From: Pseudomonadota bacterium | Lineage (GTDB): Bacteria > Pseudomonadota > Gammaproteobacteria > Burkholderiales > Sulfuricellaceae | Assembly: GCA_021801705.1 (NCBI GenBank) | Contig: JAJYXP010000072.1 | Location: 123,867 to 187,866 of the forward strand | Direction of reading: 5' to 3' | DNA length: 64,000 nucleotides | Shown: piece by piece, positions 17,016 to 27,292 of the stretch | Layout: every line of letters begins with the position of its first letter | How positions within the stretch are numbered: the first letter of the stretch is position 1 | The notes under the pieces: model-generated | Told to the model about the DNA's origin: nothing | The model's input: the letters and a program-made list of their open reading frames with translations, nothing else | Database searches by the model: none | Translations under genes and position numbers: made by a program

Positions 17016-17648
17016 GTGTGGTCGATTATTGAAGCAGCAGGCTGGCCGATCTGGCCGCTTATCATCGCATCGGTGATTTCCTTGACCATCATCGGCTGGC
17101 ACTTGTGGACGTTCAACCTGATCGCCCCCAAAAACCTGCTGCCCAACGTTCAGGAATGGATCAGGCAAGGCGCAGTGGACAGCGCAAAGCTGGCGCAACT
17201 GGAAAAGCATTCCTACCTGGGGCAGATTTTTGCCGCCGGGTTGAGGAACACCAAGAGCTCGCGTGAGGTGATGCAGGAAGATATCGAGGAAACCGGCCGG
17301 CGCGTCGCCCACGAGATCGAGCAGCCCCGCCTGAAATACGGCCTTTCCTTCCTGATTTCGCTCAACACGCTCGGCACCATCGCCTCGGTGAGTCCCTTGC
17401 TTGGCCTGTTCGGCACGGTCATCGGGATGGTGGAAATCTTCGGCGCCCTCAAACCTACCGGCGGCAGCCCCGCCGAGCTGGCGCACGGCATCTCTGTGGC
17501 GCTGTACAACACCGCCATGGGCCTGATCGTGGCGATTCCCAGCATGATTTTTTACCGCTACTTCCGCGCCCGCGCCGAGGCGCTGGTGCTGGAAATGGAG
17601 CAGCAGGCGATCAAGCTGGTGCGGATTGTCCACGGCGAGCGGCAATAG
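17016..17648 (+). CDS. exbB: ExbB/TolQ/MotA-family proton channel protein
   Basis: 210 residues, inner membrane. GTG 17016 is chosen because GGGGAGAG ends six bases upstream and the protein then begins MWSIIEAAGWPIWPLI, giving TM1 at about 10-33. TM2 and TM3 lie at about 125-150 and 165-190 in LNTLGTIASVSPLLGLFGTVIGM and GISVALYNTAMGLIVAIPSM, the MotA/TolQ/ExbB signature. With ExbD it should convert proton-motive force into energy for a TonB-type protein. No tonB gene is adjacent; the TonB-dependent receptor at 28.3-30.4 kb is a candidate client. Confidence 0.92.
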   Translation: MWSIIEAAGWPIWPLIIASVISLTIIGWHLWTFNLIAPKNLLPNVQEWIRQGAVDSAKLAQLEKHSYLGQIFAAGLRNTKSSREVMQEDIEETGRRVAHEIEQPRLKYGLSFLISLNTLGTIASVSPLLGLFGTVIGMVEIFGALKPTGGSPAELAHGISVALYNTAMGLIVAIPSMIFYRYFRARAEALVLEMEQQAIKLVRIVHGERQ

Positions 17649-17660
17649 GCTATATAAAGC

Positions 17661-18083
17661 ATGGATTTCCAGCGCGGCAGGGCTAAAGAGGAACCCGAGA
17701 TCAACCTGATCCCGATGATCGACGTATTGCTGGTTATCCTGATCTTCCTGATGGTCACCACCACTTTTTCCCAGATTGCCGAGCTGCAGATCAACCTGCC
17801 CGCCGCCGAGGCGGAAAAGCCGGCAGAGAAGCCCGCTTCCATCAACGTGGCGGTGGATGCCGCCGGACACTATCATATCGACGGCTCCGCCGTGGCGGAT
17901 GCCGCCGCCGATTCGCTCAGCCTGGCGCTTCGCCGCGCCGCGGGGGGCAAGCCCGACCCGGTGATCATTATCAGCGCCGACGCCAAATCAACCCACCAGT
18001 CCGTGGTGACCGTGATGGAAGCGGCGCGCCAGGCGGGCTACAGCCACATCACCTTTGCCACCCAGGCGAATAGCGGGAAGTAG
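17661..18083 (+). CDS. exbD: ExbD/TolR-family biopolymer transport protein
   Basis: 140 residues. A short cytoplasmic N-terminus is followed by one TM helix that carries the key Asp in INLIPMIDVLLVILIFLMV (about 14-33), and then a periplasmic domain. Twelve bases separate it from exbB, so the two form one operon and one complex. lpxK starts 34 bp after it, probably in the same transcript, an arrangement common in betaproteobacteria. Confidence 0.94.
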   Translation: MDFQRGRAKEEPEINLIPMIDVLLVILIFLMVTTTFSQIAELQINLPAAEAEKPAEKPASINVAVDAAGHYHIDGSAVADAAADSLSLALRRAAGGKPDPVIIISADAKSTHQSVVTVMEAARQAGYSHITFATQANSGK

Positions 18084-18117
18084 GGGCGGGTTGGGGTCGC
18101 GTGCCATCCCCGATAAA

Positions 18118-19128
18118 ATGCACTGGCTGCAGCGACAGTGGTTGCGCTTGACGCCGTGGCATGTTGTGCTGCTCCCGCTGGGTATTCTTTTTGCGTTTGC
18201 AGCGGCTTTGCGCCGCGCGCTTTACCGCCTCGGCCTGTTGCGCGCCATGCGGCTGCCGGTACCGGTGATCGTGGTGGGCAATATCAGCGTCGGCGGCACA
18301 GGAAAAACCCCGCTGGTGCTGTGGCTGGCCGGATTCTTGCGGCAGCAGGGCTACCATCCCGGGATTATCAGCCGCGGCTACGGCGGGCGTGCAGGCAGCC
18401 CGGTGCCGGTCGGTGCCGGCAGTGATCCCGCCGAGGTGGGCGATGAGCCCTTGCTGCTGGCGAGAAAAAGCGCCTGTCCGGTCTGGGTGGGCCGCGACCG
18501 GGCGGCTGTGGCCCTGGCGCTGTTGCAGGCGCATCCGGAATGCGACGTGGTGGTGAGCGACGATGGCCTGCAGCATTACCGCCTCGGTCGCGATGTGGAA
18601 ATCGCGGTGGTGGACGGCGAGCGCCGCTTCGGCAACGCCCTGCCGCTACCCGCCGGGCCGCTGCGCGAAAGTGTGGCGCGCCTGCATACGGTCGACGCGG
18701 TGGTGGTGAACGGCGGCAGCCTGCGGCCCGAGTTTTCCCTCCGCAACGAGTTCGAGATGCATCTGGAGGGCGGGATGTTTTACAATCTGCGCAATCCCGA
18801 GCTGCATGCGGTGGCGGCGGATTTTCTCGGCAAGAGGCTTCATGCCGTGGCCGGTATCGGCAACCCGCAACGGTTTTTCGCCCACTTGCGCGGGCTCGGA
18901 CTGGCGTGCGACGAACACGTTTTTCCGGACCATTACGCCTACCGGGCGCAAGACCTGGATTACGGTGACGCCGACGTGCTGCTGATGACCGAGAAGGACG
19001 CGGTAAAATGCACCGGCTTCGCCGACGGGCGGTACTGGTTTCTGGCGGTGGGGGCGATTCCGGCGCCGGCCTTCGGACAAATGCTTGTGCAAAAACTGAG
19101 GAATATCGATGGACGCAAAACTGCTTGA
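18118..19128 (+). CDS. lpxK: Tetraacyldisaccharide 4'-kinase
   Basis: About 336 residues from ATG 18118 ([14 protein letters not shown]). The frame is open further upstream into exbD, but the N-terminal TM helix then sits correctly ([17 protein letters not shown]). The P-loop [31 protein letters not shown] and [13 protein letters not shown] are diagnostic. It phosphorylates the lipid A precursor at the 4' position on the inner leaflet of the inner membrane. Its last 20 bp overlap the ycaR-like gene, and kdsB follows, so it is part of an envelope-sugar cluster. Confidence 0.95.
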   Translation: MHWLQRQWLRLTPWHVVLLPLGILFAFAAALRRALYRLGLLRAMRLPVPVIVVGNISVGGTGKTPLVLWLAGFLRQQGYHPGIISRGYGGRAGSPVPVGAGSDPAEVGDEPLLLARKSACPVWVGRDRAAVALALLQAHPECDVVVSDDGLQHYRLGRDVEIAVVDGERRFGNALPLPAGPLRESVARLHTVDAVVVNGGSLRPEFSLRNEFEMHLEGGMFYNLRNPELHAVAADFLGKRLHAVAGIGNPQRFFAHLRGLGLACDEHVFPDHYAYRAQDLDYGDADVLLMTEKDAVKCTGFADGRYWFLAVGAIPAPAFGQMLVQKLRNIDGRKTA

Positions 19129-19294
19129 AATTCTCGTTTGCCCCCTGTGCAAGGGGCCATTGGTCTACAAGAAAGCGGAGCAGGAGCTGATTTGCAAACC
19201 CTGCCGTCTGGCCTATCCGGTTCGCGACGACATCCCCGTGATGCTGGAGGACGAGGCGCGCAAGTTGCCGCCGGAGGAGGAAATACAGTCCTGA
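19109..19294 (+). CDS. ycaR: Trm112/YcaR-like small protein (UPF0434)
   Basis: 61 residues: [17 protein letters not shown], then [18 protein letters not shown]. The two CxxC pairs should bind zinc, and [12 protein letters not shown] is the family signature. It is classically found between lpxK and kdsB, as here. Exact role in bacteria is unclear; eukaryotic and archaeal relatives activate methyltransferases. The stop TGA lies in the first bases of the repeat tract that follows. Confidence 0.93.
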   Translation: MDAKLLEILVCPLCKGPLVYKKAEQELICKPCRLAYPVRDDIPVMLEDEARKLPPEEEIQS

Positions 19295-19357
19295 GTAAAA
19301 AGTGCTGAGTCCTGAGTAAAATCGGCACTCAGCACTTGGCACTCGGCACTCGGCACT
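19288..19357. repeat. Tandem/inverted CACTCGG-type repeat tract before kdsB
   Basis: AGTGCTGAGTCCTGAGT on the left faces ACTCAGCACT and then GGCACTC-type 7-mers on the right, ending directly at the kdsB ATG. Same family as 13181-13276. It leaves no ordinary ribosome-binding site for kdsB. Confidence 0.8.
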
Positions 19358-20122
19358 ATGAATTTCAAGGTCGTCATCCCCGCCCGCTTCGCCTCCACCC
19401 GTCTGCCCGGCAAGCCGCTGCTCGATATCGGTGGCCGCCCGATGGTGGCGCATGTGGCTGAGCGCGCGCTGGAAAGCGGTGCCGAAGAGGTTTGGGTGGC
19501 GACCGATCATCAAGGCATTGCCGATGCCGTGCGCGCCCACGGCTACCGGGTCTGCATGACTTCGCCCGATCACCACTCCGGCACCGACCGGATTGCCGAA
19601 GTGGCGGGCATGCGCAACTGGGGCGATGACACGGTCATCGTCAATGTGCAGGGGGACGAACCGCTGATCGAGCCTTCCCTGATCCGTGACGTGGCGCATC
19701 ACCTGCATGGACATCCCCAGGCTGCCATAGCCACTGCCTGTCATGCAATCCATGACCGGGCCGATCATTTCAACCCGAATATCGTCAAGGTGGTGGTCGA
19801 CCGCGAAGCTTGCGCCCTGTATTTCAGCCGCGCCCCGATCCCTTATGCGCGTGATGTGTTCGCGTCCCCGTCAGGGGGTTTTCCCGAGGGTTTGCCGGCG
19901 TACCGACACATCGGCATCTACGCTTATCGCACATCGTTCCTGAAAATTTACCACCGCTTGCAGCCTGCCGCCATTGAACAATTCGAGGCGCTGGAGCAGT
20001 TGCGTGCATTGTGGCATGGCTATCGGATCAGCGTCGCGGTCGTCGAACAGGCGCCCGCAGCCGGTGTGGATACCGAAGAAGATTTGCAAAGGGTGCGGAG
20101 GCTAATGTCTGCCCCTTATTAA
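19358..20122 (+). CDS. kdsB: 3-deoxy-manno-octulosonate cytidylyltransferase
   Basis: 254 residues; makes CMP-Kdo for lipopolysaccharide. Motifs: [52 protein letters not shown] and [11 protein letters not shown], with RHIGIYAYR later. Length is normal. The ATG directly follows the 7-mer repeat tract, so initiation may use readthrough from the upstream lpxK-ycaR unit or an unusual leader. Confidence 0.97.
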   Translation: MNFKVVIPARFASTRLPGKPLLDIGGRPMVAHVAERALESGAEEVWVATDHQGIADAVRAHGYRVCMTSPDHHSGTDRIAEVAGMRNWGDDTVIVNVQGDEPLIEPSLIRDVAHHLHGHPQAAIATACHAIHDRADHFNPNIVKVVVDREACALYFSRAPIPYARDVFASPSGGFPEGLPAYRHIGIYAYRTSFLKIYHRLQPAAIEQFEALEQLRALWHGYRISVAVVEQAPAAGVDTEEDLQRVRRLMSAPY

Positions 20123-20215
20123 CAAGTTTTTATGGGCGGATACAAAATTTGAATGTGCATCCGCAGGCGTTTTTGAATATCCTTCACTGCTATTATGGGT
20201 ATACAGTAGGGCTAG

Positions 20216-20923
<708 letters not shown>

Positions 20924-20933
20924 GCGGGATTTG

Positions 20934-21278
20934 ATGCGCGACGTTCCCGACATCTCCGATTCCGAGCGCTGGGTGGTCGAGTCCACCCTCAAGGAGCGTT
21001 ACGGCAAGCCGGTAGAGGTCCAGTTGGCCGATGTCGAGTTGCGCCTCGATCCCGCGGTGCCGGATTTGACGGTTTGCCCTGCGCTGGTGTGGAAGGAGCA
21101 GGGAGCGGGTTTCGTCATCTCCAAGGTCGGCGATAACCGCTACCGTTGCCAGTTCTTTTATTCGGTGCGCGAGCAGTACGGCACCGGCAAGGCTGAATAC
21201 GACGATCTGCTGGAGTGCGTGGTAGCCCTGCTCAAACTCCAGGCCGACCATGCGTCGAAGCGCCGGCAGAATCAATAA
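20934..21278 (+). CDS. Conserved hypothetical protein between adk and pfp
   Basis: 114 residues, soluble, no signal peptide. N-terminal part VPDISDSERWVVESTLKERYGKP, a beta-rich middle (PDLTVCPALVWKEQGAGFVISK) and a short helical end. Starts 10 bp after adk and ends 21 bp before pfp, so all three are probably co-transcribed. I do not recognise the family; the position suggests a link to adenylate or pyrophosphate metabolism but nothing in the sequence proves it. Confidence 0.75.
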   Translation: MRDVPDISDSERWVVESTLKERYGKPVEVQLADVELRLDPAVPDLTVCPALVWKEQGAGFVISKVGDNRYRCQFFYSVREQYGTGKAEYDDLLECVVALLKLQADHASKRRQNQ

Positions 21279-21299
21279 TTTATTGGAGTGTTTTTAGAC

Positions 21300-22559
21300 A
21301 TGGCGAAAAAAAATGCTTTTTATGCACAGTCCGGCGGCGTAACCGCGGTGATCAACGCATCCGCCTGCGGCTTGATCGAGACGGCGCGCCAGCACAAGGA
21401 CCAGATCGGCAAGGTGTACGCCGGCCGCAACGGTATCATCGGCGCGCTGACCGAGGATCTTATCGATACCAGCAAGGATACGGCCAAGGCCATTGCCGCG
21501 TTGCGTCATACGCCTTCCGGCGCGTTCGGTTCCTGCCGCTTCAAGATGAAAAGCCTGGAAGAGAACAAGCTGCAATACGAACGCCTGATCGAGGTGTTCA
21601 AGGCGCATAACATCGGCTATTTCTTCTACAACGGCGGCGGCGACTCCGCCGATACCTGCCTGAAGGTCTCCCAGCTTTCGGAAAAGATGGGCTACCCGAT
21701 CCAGGCGGTACATGTTCCCAAAACCGTGGATAACGACCTGCCGATTACCGACAATTGCCCCGGCTTCGGCTCGGTGGCCAAGTACATCGCCGTTTCCACC
21801 CTGGAGGCGACTTTCGACGTGGCTTCCATGGCCAAAACCTCGACCAAGGTGTTCGTGCTCGAGGTGATGGGCCGTCACGCCGGCTGGATCGCGGCCGCGG
21901 GCGGGCTGGCATCCACCGCGGATGCCGAGCAGCCGATCGTGATCCTGTTCCCGGAAGTGGCCTTCAACAAGGAAAAATTCCTCGGCAGGGTGGATGAACT
22001 GGTGAAGAAATTCGGCTACTGCACGGTGGTGGTATCCGAAGGGGTGCAGAGCGCGGACGGCAAGTTCCTCGCCGACCAGGGGCTCAAGGATGCCTTCGGC
22101 CATTCCCAGTTGGGGGGTGTGGCGCCGGTGGTGGCCAACATCGTCCGTGAAGGACTTGGCCTCAAGTATCACTGGGGCGTGGCCGATTACCTGCAGCGCG
22201 CAGCGCGCCACATTGCTTCGAAGAGCGATGTAGAGCAGGCCTATGCCATGGGCAAGAAGGCGGTCGAGTTTGCACTCAAGGGCCATAACTCGGTGATGCC
22301 GACCATAGAGAGGGTGTCGAACAAGCCCTACAAGTGGAAGGTCGGCATGGCGCCCCTCAACAAGGTGGCCAACGTCGAAAAGATGATGCCGAAGAACTTC
22401 ATTACCAAGGACGGCTTCGGCATTACCGATAAGTGTCGCGAATACCTCGCGCCCCTGATCAAGGGTGAGGACTATCCGCCTTATAAGGATGGCCTGCCAC
22501 TGTATGTGCGGCTCAAGAACGTGGCGGTGCCGAAAAAACTGGGCGAGTTCAAGATCTGA
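21300..22559 (+). CDS. pfp: Pyrophosphate-dependent 6-phosphofructokinase
   Basis: 419 residues from ATG 21300 with GGAG 11 bases upstream. Motifs: AQSGGVTAVINASACG, the phosphate-donor site NGGGDSADT (Asp in the position that marks PPi rather than ATP users), PKTVDNDLPITDNCPGFGS (Lys instead of Gly before TVDND, also typical of PPi users) and VMGRHAGWIAA. It works reversibly in glycolysis or gluconeogenesis with PPi as donor. A hairpin and then hppA follow; with the H+-PPase the PPi pool can be linked to the membrane potential. Confidence 0.94.
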   Translation: MAKKNAFYAQSGGVTAVINASACGLIETARQHKDQIGKVYAGRNGIIGALTEDLIDTSKDTAKAIAALRHTPSGAFGSCRFKMKSLEENKLQYERLIEVFKAHNIGYFFYNGGGDSADTCLKVSQLSEKMGYPIQAVHVPKTVDNDLPITDNCPGFGSVAKYIAVSTLEATFDVASMAKTSTKVFVLEVMGRHAGWIAAAGGLASTADAEQPIVILFPEVAFNKEKFLGRVDELVKKFGYCTVVVSEGVQSADGKFLADQGLKDAFGHSQLGGVAPVVANIVREGLGLKYHWGVADYLQRAARHIASKSDVEQAYAMGKKAVEFALKGHNSVMPTIERVSNKPYKWKVGMAPLNKVANVEKMMPKNFITKDGFGITDKCREYLAPLIKGEDYPPYKDGLPLYVRLKNVAVPKKLGEFKI

Positions 22560-22601
22560 TTTGAGTTTTGGTGTTTGGTGTTTGGGGTGTTGGGGCAATT
22601 C

Positions 22602-22622
22602 GCCGGCCTTAAAACAGCCGGC
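22602..22622 (+). promoter_or_regulatory. Leader hairpin upstream of hppA
   Basis: GCCGGC (22602-22607)/GCCGGC (22617-22622) with a 9-nt loop, 20 bp before the hppA start, preceded by GGTGTTTGGTGTTTGGGG repeats. There is no T run, so it is not a standard terminator. It may limit readthrough from pfp or stabilise the leader. Confidence 0.4.
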
Positions 22623-22642
22623 TTAACTTCTGGAGGGGAATC

Positions 22643-24670
22643 ATGTCAGGTGGTCTTTTATTCGCACTGGTTTGTGCGATTGCGGCGCTCCTATACGGAG
22701 CGGTTTCGATTAAATGGATTCTGGGGCTGCCGACAGGCAACGATAGAATGCGGGAAATTGCCGCTGCGGTGCAGGAGGGTGCACAGGCCTACCTGAACCG
22801 GCAGTACACGACAATCGGCATTGTAGGCGTGGTATTGTTTGTGGCGATTGGCCTGGCCTTGTCCTGGACTACCGCGATTGCCTTCGCCATCGGTGCGGTG
22901 CTCTCCGGTGCCGCCGGTTACATCGGCATGAACGTGTCGGTTCGCTCCAACGTACGCACCGCGGAAGCTGCCAAGGGCGGCCTCAACGCGGCGCTCAACG
23001 TGGCCTTCAAGGGCGGCGCCATCACCGGCATGCTGGTGGTTGGCCTCGGCCTTCTCGGCGTGGCCGGCTTCTATGCCTACCTGGCATCGGTCGCGCCCGC
23101 AGGCACCAGCACCGTCCATATCATCGAGCCTCTGGTTGGCCTCGGCTTCGGCGGTTCGCTGATTTCCATCTTCGCCCGTCTTGGCGGCGGCATCTTTACC
23201 AAGGGTGCGGACGTCGGTGCCGACCTGGTGGGCAAGGTCGAGGCCGGCATTCCCGAAGACGACCCGCGCAACCCCGCTGTGATCGCCGATAACGTCGGTG
23301 ACAACGTCGGCGACTGCGCAGGCATGGCCGCCGACCTGTTCGAGACCTACGCCGTGACCATCATTGCCACCATGCTGCTGGGCGGGATGCTGATGGCCAA
23401 TGCCGGCCCGAACGCGGTGATCTACCCGCTGGCGCTGGGCGGCTTCTCCATCGTCGCTTCCATCATCGGATCCTTCTTCGTCAAGGCGCGTGAAGGCGGC
23501 AAGATCATGAACGCGCTGTATCGCGGCCTGATGGTATCCGGCGCGCTGGCGGTGGTGGCTTTCTATCCGATCACCCAGTGGCTGATGGGCGATAACGGTG
23601 TTTACTCCGTTGGCGCGCTCTACGCTTCGGCGATGATCGGCCTGGTGCTGACCGCTCTGCTGGTGGTGATCACCGAATACTACACGGCCACCGAATACAG
23701 CCCGGTACGCCATATCGCCCAAGCCTCCACCACGGGTCACGGCACCAACGTGATCGCCGGCCTGGGTGTTTCGATGAAATCGACGGCTGCGCCGGTGCTG
23801 GCAGTGTGCGCCGCAATCGGGGTCGCTTACGCGCTGGCCGGGCTGTATGGTATCGCGATCGCAGCGACTTCCATGCTGTCCATGACCGGTATCATCGTGG
23901 CGCTCGACGCTTACGGCCCGATCACCGACAACGCCGGCGGTATCGCCGAGATGGCCGGCTTGCCGGAGGAGATCCGCAACATCACCGATCCGCTCGATGC
24001 AGTGGGCAACACCACCAAGGCGGTGACCAAGGGCTACGCCATCGGTTCCGCCGGTCTGGCGGCACTGGTGCTGTTCGCCGACTACACCCATGCGCTGTCC
24101 GCTAATCACCCAGGTTTGACCTTTGACTTGTCCAACCACATGGTGATTATCGGCCTGTTCATCGGCGGCATGGTGCCCTACCTGTTCGGCGCCATGGGCA
24201 TGGAAGCGGTCGGCCGCGCAGCCGGTTCCGTGGTGGTGGAAGTACGCCGCCAGTTCAAGGAAATCCCCGGCATCATGGAAGGCACCGGCAAGCCGGAATA
24301 CGGCACCTGCGTCGACATGCTGACCAAGGCCGCGATCAAGGAAATGATCGTGCCCTCGCTGCTGCCTGTGGCGGTGCCGCTGATTGTCGGCCTCACCCTT
24401 GGCCCGGTGGCGCTCGGCGGTGTTCTGATCGGCACCATCGTGACCGGTCTCTTCGTGGCAATCTCCATGACCACCGGTGGTGGCGCCTGGGATAATGCCA
24501 AGAAATACATCGAGGAAGGCAATTATGGCGGCAAAGGCTCCGACGCTCACAAGGCGGCGGTTACCGGTGACACCGTCGGCGATCCCTACAAGGATACCGC
24601 CGGTCCTGCCGTCAACCCGCTGATCAAGATCATCAACATTGTTGCATTGATGATAGTGCCGCTGCTCTAA
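22643..24670 (+). CDS. hppA: K+-independent H+-translocating inorganic pyrophosphatase
   Basis: 675 residues, about 16 TM helices. It couples PPi hydrolysis to proton export. Substrate and Mg sites are visible: [46 protein letters not shown] and a C-terminal [15 protein letters not shown]. The sequence [16 protein letters not shown] has Lys and Thr at the two positions that are Ala and Gly/Ala in K+-dependent enzymes, so this is the K+-independent proton-pumping class. Ribosome-binding site GGAGGGG. Followed by a strong terminator. Confidence 0.97.
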   Translation: MSGGLLFALVCAIAALLYGAVSIKWILGLPTGNDRMREIAAAVQEGAQAYLNRQYTTIGIVGVVLFVAIGLALSWTTAIAFAIGAVLSGAAGYIGMNVSVRSNVRTAEAAKGGLNAALNVAFKGGAITGMLVVGLGLLGVAGFYAYLASVAPAGTSTVHIIEPLVGLGFGGSLISIFARLGGGIFTKGADVGADLVGKVEAGIPEDDPRNPAVIADNVGDNVGDCAGMAADLFETYAVTIIATMLLGGMLMANAGPNAVIYPLALGGFSIVASIIGSFFVKAREGGKIMNALYRGLMVSGALAVVAFYPITQWLMGDNGVYSVGALYASAMIGLVLTALLVVITEYYTATEYSPVRHIAQASTTGHGTNVIAGLGVSMKSTAAPVLAVCAAIGVAYALAGLYGIAIAATSMLSMTGIIVALDAYGPITDNAGGIAEMAGLPEEIRNITDPLDAVGNTTKAVTKGYAIGSAGLAALVLFADYTHALSANHPGLTFDLSNHMVIIGLFIGGMVPYLFGAMGMEAVGRAAGSVVVEVRRQFKEIPGIMEGTGKPEYGTCVDMLTKAAIKEMIVPSLLPVAVPLIVGLTLGPVALGGVLIGTIVTGLFVAISMTTGGGAWDNAKKYIEEGNYGGKGSDAHKAAVTGDTVGDPYKDTAGPAVNPLIKIINIVALMIVPLL

Positions 24671-24692
24671 GCAAGACCGGGCAGCACTGCCT

Positions 24693-24728
24693 AAAACAGG
24701 GCGGACATGTTCCGCCCTGTTTTTTTTC
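24693..24728 (+). terminator. Rho-independent terminator of hppA
   Basis: AAAACAGGGCGGA-CATG-TTCCGCCCTGTTTTTTTT: a stem of about 13 pairs and eight T. The clearest terminator in the window. Confidence 0.93.
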
Positions 24729-24791
24729 CGGGAACCGCAAGGCCGTTCGATTTAAAATTCGTCCGATTTTTGAAACAGCTCAGGCCAGTTA

Positions 24792-25055
24792 TAAACTTAA
24801 AAACAGCGTTTCACCGCAGAGGACACGGAGGACGCAGAGGAAACGGGGTAGGCAGGGATGGGCGACTTGTCGCCCAACTCGCAAAAACAAGACATTGTTA
24901 AGGCTGTGGTAGGGTGGGCACGTTTTTTTGTGCCCACGCGGAAATAACCTCCGCTGACCGCGTGGGCACAAAAACGTGCCCACCCTACGGCTAACCATCT
25001 GAATTCCTTCGCGTCCTCCGCGTCCTCTGCGGTTCATGGCTTTTTCTAGGTTAAA
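24792..25055. repeat. Dispersed inverted-repeat element (CCGCAGAGGACACGGAGG family) with nested insertion
   Basis: Left arm CCGCAGAGGACACGGAGGAC (from 24814) pairs with the right arm ending CGTCCTCCGCGTCCTCTGCGG (to 25032). The pairing continues outward through an A/T-rich extension. A different repeat, 24909-24988, sits inside it. No coding frame is credible. Confidence 0.7.
24909..24988. repeat. Palindromic element GTAGGGTGGGCACG nested in another repeat
   Basis: GTAGGGTGGGCACG..GTGCCCACGCGG at the left faces CCGCGTGGGCAC..CGTGCCCACCCTAC at the right. A near-perfect 80-bp palindrome made of two smaller hairpins, inside the repeat at 24792-25055. Confidence 0.75.
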
Positions 25056-25070
25056 TCTAAAAACCGCAGT

Positions 25071-25220
25071 TCATTAGCCGCCAAGGCGCGAAGGCGCAAA
25101 GTCTACAAAAGCAAGGTAACGATGCCGGCCTTCATCCATTGGCTGATTAAGCGAATTGCAGCAATCCGTTGTTCTTGGCATGTGTTCTTTGCGCCATGGC
25201 GGTTCGGCTGCTTTTTACGG
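25071..25220. repeat. Dispersed inverted-repeat element (CGCCAAGGCGCGAAGGCGC type)
   Basis: GCCGCCAAGGCGCGAAGGCGCAAAG faces TTCTTTGCGCCATGGCGGTTC, ending GCTGCTTTTTACGGG as the copies of the CGCCAAGACGCC family do. It probably belongs to a diverged branch of that family. With the two preceding repeats it fills the whole 25.05-25.22 kb gap before the convergent GGDEF/EAL gene. Confidence 0.6.
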
Positions 25221-25222
25221 GT

Positions 25223-27292
25223 TTACAGCTCGTCGAGAGGATGGGGCCTGCCGACCCAGTCGCCTTGAGCGTAGTGTATGCTCATGGACTGAACTTTGGC
25301 CATGACCGCTTCACTCTCGACAAATCCGGCGATGGTCTTCAGCCCCATGGCCTGCCCGATATTACGGATGGATTCTATTATGGTGTAATCAACCTTGTCG
25401 TGCAGCAGATCCTTGACGAAGGTTCCGTCGATCTTGATGTAGTCGACTTGCAGGTTCTTCAGGTAGGTGAAGGAAGACATGCCGCTGCCGAAATCTCCGA
25501 GGGAGAAACGGCAGCCCGTTTTTTTCAATTCGGTGATCAGCCTGGTCGTTTCACCCAGCTTGATCAAGGCGGCCGTTTCGGAGATCTCGAAGCAGACTTG
25601 TTGCGGCAGGATGGCGGGGGAAGAAAGCTGCTGTCGAATGAAGTCAAGCAGCGCAGGGTCGCCCAGCGAAGCGCTTGAAAGCTTGATGATGAACGATTTC
25701 TGTGTGCCCTGGCCGATCATGCGGCGCATGGCGCAGAAAGCGGTTTTGATCACCCAGCGGTCGATCGCCGGCATCAGGTTGTAGCGTGCCGCGGCAGGGA
25801 GAAACGCCGCCGGTGCAATGATCCTGCCATCTCTTTCCGCTATTCGTAACAGCACCTCATGGATTTCTTCACCATCCACGTTTTGCTGGCACGGCATGAT
25901 TTTCTGGCTGTACAGCAGAAAGCGGTTTTCCTCCAGCGCTTCGTTGATGCGTGTCGCCCATTGCATTTCTCCCTGCCGCTGGACCAACGCGTCGTTGTCG
26001 GCCTCGTACACCTGGACGCGGTTGCGGCCGCCGTCCTTGGCGGCGTAACAGGCGGTGTCGGCGGCGCTCATGATTTCGGTGAAGGTCATCATGGGGTGAT
26101 TGATCGGAACCAGGCCTATGCTGACGCCGATGCTGAAGACCTTGTCGTGCCAGACGAAGCGGAAGTCGGCGACCATCTCGCGCAACTGTTCTGCGATTTT
26201 GCGTGCGGCGTCGAGCTGGCAGTTTTCCAGCAGCAACCCGAATTCGTCGCCGCCAAGCCGGGCAAGGGTGTCGCGGTCGCGCACACGGTCATGCATCAGC
26301 AAGGTGAGCTGCCGCAGCAGTTCATCGCCGGCGGCATGGCCGCAGGTGTCGTTGACGATCTTGAACTGGTCCAGGTCCATGTAGCATAGCGCGTGCTCTA
26401 TGCCTGCCTCGTGCGTGCGCGTTAGCGCACGATGGAGGCGCGCCTCGAATTCGCGCCTGTTGACCAGCCCTGTGAGGGTGTCGTGGCTGGCCTGGTGGGC
26501 AAGCAAAGAGGTCGCTTCGTCGATGCGCTCCTGCATGGTGTCGTGGGCCGATTGCAGTTTCATCGCCATCAGGTTGAAGCCGTTTTCCAGCTCCCCCAAC
26601 TCGCCGCCGGAATCCGCCGTGACGCGGGCATCCAGCTTGCCCTGGGTCATCCGATTCACCGCTTCGAGCAGCCGAAACAGCGGCGAGGTGACATCGCGGC
26701 TCATGCGCAGCGCGAGCAGGAATGCGCCCGCCAGCCCGAAAAGTCCGATTGCCGTGCTAACTGCGATGAAGCGATTCTTGCGCAGTTGCGTAGAGGCGGC
26801 GGACATCTCGACGAAAACGCGGCCGATTTTCCTTTTCTCTCTTTTATTGCGGGCAGTGCGGTCGAACAGGCCGAAGTCGTCCAGCTCGATTTCGCTTTGA
26901 TAAATGGGTGCGCCGAAAATCAGGCCATCCTTGTCGCCGGCGATAATGTGGCCGCTGTCGGCGGCGTCCGTGCTGCCTGCGGTGAACTGGCTCGGTTTGC
27001 CGCTTACCGCGAGGATCTTGTTGCGGACATCGGCGATGATCACTGCCTTGACATCTTCTTCCTTCATCACCGACTGGGCCAGCGTCTGCAGAATCTCGCG
27101 GTTGCCGGAAAATGCGCCATATTCGCTGGCGGGGGCGAGTTGGCGTGCAATCACCATGCCGCGCGCTTTCAGCGCATCATCGATGCCGCTGACGCCGCTG
27201 ATCATGATCACTGCGGCCAGCAGGACGGCAATAACCAGGACCGGGAACATTGCCAGGAACAGGATGCGGTGTTTCAGTTTCCATTTTTTCAT
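25223..27292 (-). CDS. Membrane-bound GGDEF-EAL protein with degenerate EAL domain
   Basis: 689 residues. TM1 (about 10-33), a periplasmic sensor region (35-175), TM2 (about 178-198), HAMP (about 200-255), GGDEF (270-430) and EAL (440-689). The cyclase motif RLGGDEF is intact, with RDRD as inhibitory site. The EAL side is eroded: EAL is EVL, the Asn of the NLS motif is Lys (IKLS), DDFG is GDFG and AEGVE is AGFVE, so it probably binds rather than cleaves c-di-GMP. Its start overlaps the upstream binding-protein gene by 4 bp; together with the TonB receptor they form one operon, which suggests that periplasmic ligand availability is passed to c-di-GMP level. Confidence 0.93.
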   Translation of the reverse strand: MKKWKLKHRILFLAMFPVLVIAVLLAAVIMISGVSGIDDALKARGMVIARQLAPASEYGAFSGNREILQTLAQSVMKEEDVKAVIIADVRNKILAVSGKPSQFTAGSTDAADSGHIIAGDKDGLIFGAPIYQSEIELDDFGLFDRTARNKREKRKIGRVFVEMSAASTQLRKNRFIAVSTAIGLFGLAGAFLLALRMSRDVTSPLFRLLEAVNRMTQGKLDARVTADSGGELGELENGFNLMAMKLQSAHDTMQERIDEATSLLAHQASHDTLTGLVNRREFEARLHRALTRTHEAGIEHALCYMDLDQFKIVNDTCGHAAGDELLRQLTLLMHDRVRDRDTLARLGGDEFGLLLENCQLDAARKIAEQLREMVADFRFVWHDKVFSIGVSIGLVPINHPMMTFTEIMSAADTACYAAKDGGRNRVQVYEADNDALVQRQGEMQWATRINEALEENRFLLYSQKIMPCQQNVDGEEIHEVLLRIAERDGRIIAPAAFLPAAARYNLMPAIDRWVIKTAFCAMRRMIGQGTQKSFIIKLSSASLGDPALLDFIRQQLSSPAILPQQVCFEISETAALIKLGETTRLITELKKTGCRFSLGDFGSGMSSFTYLKNLQVDYIKIDGTFVKDLLHDKVDYTIIESIRNIGQAMGLKTIAGFVESEAVMAKVQSMSIHYAQGDWVGRPHPLDEL

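Noticed and set aside
22691..24550. 619-codon open frame antisense to hppA
   Set aside because: Composition is very His/Gly/Gln-rich, as expected from reading the complement of a GC-rich gene; no family motif, no ribosome-binding site, and the sense gene is certain.
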